Assembly: GCA_002633025.1 (NCBI GenBank)
Contig: NMRB01000024.1
Span: 266,064-330,063, forward strand
Source of the DNA: Notospermus geniculatus
Lineage: Eukaryota; Nemertea; Pilidiophora; Heteronemertea; Lineidae
DNA length: 64,000 bases
Direction: 5' to 3'
Positions 60,259 to 64,000 of this stretch are shown piece after piece. Position numbers and translations under genes: made by a program. How positions within the stretch are numbered: position 1 is the stretch's first letter; each line of letters opens with the position of its first letter. The notes under the pieces were generated by a model, which saw only the letters and a program-made list of their open reading frames with translations, did not search any database and was not told the origin of the DNA.

Positions 60259-60392
60259 CTTCAGAATACCATATCTGGAAAAAGAAGTACACAAAAATAT
60301 TACAATGAATCGCCCTAACAACCTGCTTACTGACTTGGCTACTACCGATTATTCAATCAATCAATCAATTCAATAAAGCCGTCGAACTAGCT

Positions 60393-60725
60393 AGGCCTAA
60401 CGGGATGGCATGTGTAGGCCTAGGCCTAGCCCTGAACCTACCCTCAGCCTAAAACCACAATTGTAGGAGCCTACCCCGGTACGCCCCCTTGGCCTATTAT
60501 AGCATAGGCTTAGGCGGGCCGGTAGCTAGGCTACACGCTATACCAGCGCTACGTAACCATGCTAACGACGACGTAACGACGCCGACCGTCGTGTAGCTTA
60601 CCTGCTAGTGCTACTCTTTTACTGTAGGCCTATGCCTAGTGTAAAACTAGGCCTGCCTTTTTGGTTGGGCCAGGGCTAGGCCTAGCCTGCTGTCTAGGCC
60701 TGCCATGGCTACCCTAGGCCTACAA
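60393..60725. repeat. TAGGCC-rich stretch in the PHC 5' region
   Basis: Repeated TAGGCCTA/CTAGGCC motifs over about 330 bp directly upstream of the first known PHC exon. An untranslated first exon and promoter are expected in or near it. Confidence 0.6.
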
Positions 60726-61356
60726 ATACACCAGTCACGAAATTAGTGTGGGCCTAATGACAATGAACGAATGTCATTTATTATGTACACCATGTACATG
60801 TATGTACACGGCCCGGCTACACAATACACGGCGGAGGCCGGGGTCTGCTGTGCTGAAAAAAAGGAAAATTCGAAGAATTTCCTACAGATCGTATGAGGGC
60901 CTAATAACCACAATTTGCGTGAAATTATTCTTTGAGACTGAGAGTATTATATGCATGATTCATATCAACTTATACATACAGAGAGGATGATATATTCCAC
61001 CGAAAGAAAAACTTTTGTTGTGAAAATTTATTAATCAAGTCGCCATGATGAAATCCCCTTCACTTCGCGGAAAATGACGTCAGAGGAATTCCCCAAGTCC
61101 CAGGGTTTGCCCAGGGTCGTACCCCCATTCACATCTAATACAAAATCATACTTTGGAGCAATAAAGGCTATTAAACGATGACATATCTTGTGAAAAATAT
61201 TTAGTTATATTTCTTAATACCAAGTTTCTTTCACTTTTTACCACATGATTTGTTTGTAAGTCAGATCTGTAGCGGCGGCTACCGTCAATTTCACCGTCAG
61301 CTAGTGGCATCTAGCGGAATTTTCTGTAATTATATCTTGCGCCCGAAAGGAATGTC

Positions 61357-62029
61357 GTAGATGAGTGAATGGCCTACTACACCCTTTACAGAGTTAGGAG
61401 ATGTTTAGTTGGATAAATTTTGAGCATATGTTTTATTATTTTATGTAAAGAAACATATAAAACATAATATAGATGGAAATATATCTTCTAGAATAAGATT
61501 ACCCGGCCTAAATTTCAGTTCCCAATTTCCTTAAGCGCCTAATCCATGCTTCCATGACCAGATGGCGGTAAAAGTTTTGCCGCCCGCTTTGCATGCTTGT
61601 GCTTTGTGCATGGTGCAGTGTGTGTCTTCATCGTCTTTGTCTCAAGCAGTTCTCTTTCAAAGGTCTCATGAATGGATTTGTAGTGATCATTTATTGAAAT
61701 GTTGGGGTCGTGTAGTTACGTTATCGATGAAGAAGTCGGTGAGTATTGTCAAATTGAATGACAATTTCATTTTATCATGAAAATCTTGGTTGAAATTCGT
61801 CCATCGCACGTGTCTCAACACACTCTCATCTCATGTCATGCACTAGGCTAGAAGCACGATCCAACACACACCAGGCATTGTGTACATAATGTACTGTAGG
61901 CCTACTGTAGCATGTACGTGCCACCACCATGACCACGACCACACCGACTACCAATGCACCGGCATGGTGCCGGCAACCATGCACCTCGCACAATGAGCAG
62001 ATGAGGTGCACTGGCTTAGGCCTAGCCTA
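61357..62029. repeat. Tandem duplication of about 0.67 kb, copy A
   Basis: Matches 62161-62820 almost throughout, including the first-exon-like segment and the flanking sequence. The differences are short indels and substitutions. Confidence 0.9.
61562..61738 (+). CDS. First-exon-like coding segment of an unrecognised gene, copy A
   Basis: ATG in a good context followed by 59 open codons (segments RSHEWICSDHLLKCWGRVV and MKKS) and then a strong GTGAGT donor. No downstream exon could be linked. A second copy lies 804 bp away with the frame preserved despite a 6-bp in-frame deletion, which argues for real coding use. I do not recognise the protein. It would be head to head with PHC, about 1.3 kb from its ATG. 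Confidence 0.45.
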
Positions 62030-62160
62030 GTCATGAAATTCACGACTTCGAATATTTGGGATAGGCCTATTCTACGTCGTGATTCAGCACTCCATGTTGT
62101 GTGGAGGAAATTCTCCCGTCTGAGAAGGGCGAATTGTTTTCACTGCTGGTGAAGCTCTGA

Positions 62161-62820
62161 GTAGATGAGTGAATGGCCTACTACACCCTTTACAGAGTTA
62201 GGAGATGTTTAGTTGGATAAATTTTGAGCATATGTTTTATTATTTTATGTAAGGAAACATATAAAACATAATATAGATGGAAATATATTTTCTAGAATAA
62301 GATTACCCGGCCTAAATTTCAGTTCCCAATTTCCTTAAGCGCCTAATCCATGCTTCCATGACCAGATGGCGGTAAAAGTTTTGCCGCCCGCTTTGCATGC
62401 TTTGTGCATGGTGCAGTGTGTGTGTTCATCGTCTTTGTCTCAAGCAGTTCTCTTTCCAAGGTCTCATGAATGGATTTGTAGTGATCATTTATTGAAATGT
62501 TGGGGTCGTGTAGTTATGTTATCGACGAAGAAGTCGGTGAGTATTGTCAAATTGAATGACAATTTCATTTTATCATGAAAATCTTGGTTGAAATTCGTCC
62601 ATCGCACGTGTCTCAACACACTCTTCTCATCTCATGCACTAGGCTAGAAGCACGATCCAACACACACCAGGCATTGTGTACATAATGTACTGTACTGTAG
62701 CATGTACGTGCCACCACCATGACCACGACCACACCGACTACCTACCATGCACCGGCATGGTACCGGCAACCATGCACCTCGGCCTCGCACAATGTCAATG
62801 AGGTGCACTGGCTTAGCCTA
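62161..62820. repeat. Tandem duplication of about 0.67 kb, copy B
   Basis: Second copy of 61357-62029 in the same orientation, separated from it by about 130 bp of unrelated sequence. Confidence 0.9.
62366..62536 (+). CDS. First-exon-like coding segment, copy B
   Basis: Counterpart of the segment at 61562: 57 codons, two residues shorter near codon 13, same GTGAGT donor. Differences from copy A are few and mostly conservative. It could be an allelic copy left in the scaffold or a recent tandem duplicate. Confidence 0.45.
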
Positions 62821-63170
62821 GAGACGGGTGCCTATCATGCCTATCTTTCTTGGCCTAGGCTATAGGTAGGCGCGCCTGGGCCTAGGCCTAGTATAGCTAA
62901 ACTGCTAAATAGGCTAGGCCTAGCCTGCTAAACCAAATGAAATGCACACCGTCATTTTGCAAGCTTAACTGCATAGGCCTAGGCCTAAAAAGCTAAATCC
63001 CCCAGCCCACCCACCAGAGGGTCAGTGTTCATGTGTACGTGTTAGGGCTATTGTTAGGGTCAGGAATAGTGTTAGCGCTATTGTTAGGGTTAGGAACAGT
63101 GTCAGGGTGGGGTGGGGGGGATTCTAATGCAAAAATGCCGCAGAGTTCTGTCAAATTCAGCAAGACGTTC

Positions 63171-63505
63171 TAGGATTGAATACACAAGTTTTGTTACAAG
63201 ACCAAGTCGATTACATGACAGTGCAACATGAAGTCATTTCCAGAGTCCTGCAATTTATGTGCCAGTTGTTGTATGATGTCAATTGGCACATATGATTCCA
63301 GGGCTTTTGAATGAGGACATCACCACGGCGAAAGTGACAACAGTTTCCGAAGCTGTTCAAGAGAAATTGGTGCAGGAAAACAGCATCCATGATGATGGAA
63401 CAACCACAGCCGTGGTTTCCGCCCCTGTAATCACTGAGCCAACTGCAGAACTGGATGACAATTGGCACAGTTTGATTCCAGGGCTGAAATCCACATCAAC
63501 CTACA
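63171..63505. repeat. Tandem duplication of about 335 bp, copy A, with open frames
   Basis: Repeats at an offset of 438 bp. Inside it, an open frame reads LLQDQVDYMTVQHEVISRVL and ends at a stop. A second frame starts at 63283 (MAHMIPGLLNEDITTAKVTT) and shares an internal echo, NWHxxIPGL, with its own end (NWHSLIPGLKSTSTY). The two frames are offset by one base at the echo, which suggests a frameshifted coding repeat. The protein is not recognised. Confidence 0.75.
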
Positions 63506-63608
63506 CATCTTGGCTACCAAGGGTTGTGACATCGCTCCGCCCTCCGACTACGCTCGCACAAACCCTTGGCATCTTTCGCAGCCGTCACCTGTATTTCACA
63601 AGACTTTA

Positions 63609-63943
63609 TAGGATTGAATACACAAGTTTTGTTACAAGACCATGTCGATTACATGACAGTGCAACATGAAGTCATTTCCAGAGTCCTGCAATTTATGTGC
63701 CAGTTGTTGTATGATGTCAATTGGCACATATGATTCCAGGGCTTTTGAATGAGGACATCACCACGGCGAAAGTGACAACAGTTTCCAAAGCTGTTCAAGA
63801 GAAATTGGTGCAGGAAAACGGCATCCATGATGATGGAACAACCACAGTCGTGGTTTCCGCCCCTGTAATCACTGAGCCAACTGCAGAACTGGATGACAAT
63901 TGGCACAGTTTGATTCCAGGGCTGAAATCCACATCAACCTACA
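63609..63943. repeat. Tandem duplication of about 335 bp, copy B
   Basis: Second copy of 63171-63505 with few changes. The open frame from 63721 runs to a TAG at 63976-63978. Between the copies lie about 100 bp of unrelated DNA. Confidence 0.75.
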
Positions 63944-64000
63944 TGCCTGTTGAGGAAATTTTGTGGGAAAAAAGTTAGAGGTAGAAGTTGTCACAATGCA

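Overview
The window is animal nuclear DNA: intron-rich genes with GT-AG splicing, long introns and intergenic stretches full of short inverted-repeat elements and tRNA-derived SINEs, plus runs of the hexamer TAGGCC. The proteins resemble their vertebrate orthologues closely, and the scaffold carries allelic duplications. A highly heterozygous marine invertebrate fits, probably a deuterostome such as an echinoderm, hemichordate or amphioxus; the species cannot be fixed from sequence alone.

Layout. 1-7.1 kb: mostly repeats, with a possible unrecognised minus-strand exon near 5.2-5.5 kb. 7,141-21,847 (minus): a complete NEURL4 gene, 24 coding exons whose phases all join, 1,413 codons, six Neuralized repeats and a conserved C-terminal domain. 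22,456-25,751 (plus): a complete ING4/ING5-type gene, 7 coding exons and 251 codons, ending in a PHD finger. NEURL4 and ING are head to head, with 608 bp between their start codons. 48,724-60,258 (minus): a complete polyhomeotic (PHC) gene, 13 coding exons and about 937 codons, with HD1, FCS zinc finger and SAM domain, lying tail to tail with ING. 61.4-62.8 kb: a tandemly duplicated first-exon-like segment of an unrecognised plus-strand gene. 63.2-63.9 kb: a second tandem duplication.

Assembly. About 24.35-37.54 kb (3' part of ING, intergenic DNA, 3' half of PHC) occurs again at 40.49-52.82 kb. The copies differ by substitutions, minisatellite make-up and presence or absence of two mobile insertions, as two haplotypes would. 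Copy 1 stops exactly at a single N (37,540) and copy 2 starts right after another (40,488). Between them sits a foreign contig with the first exons of RNF31/HOIP (PUB domain). The most likely true order is NEURL4 <- -> ING ... <- PHC, with one haplotig and one misplaced RNF31 contig scaffolded into the interval.

Function. ING4/5 (reader of methylated H3K4 in HAT complexes) and PHC (polymerising PRC1 subunit) are both chromatin regulators. NEURL4 is a centrosomal ubiquitin-pathway scaffold and RNF31 the catalytic subunit of the linear-ubiquitin ligase. No bacterial, viral or CRISPR-type system is present. The most interesting biological lead is the C-terminal domain of NEURL4, whose spacing of H, Y and E motifs resembles the ADP-ribosyltransferase fold.
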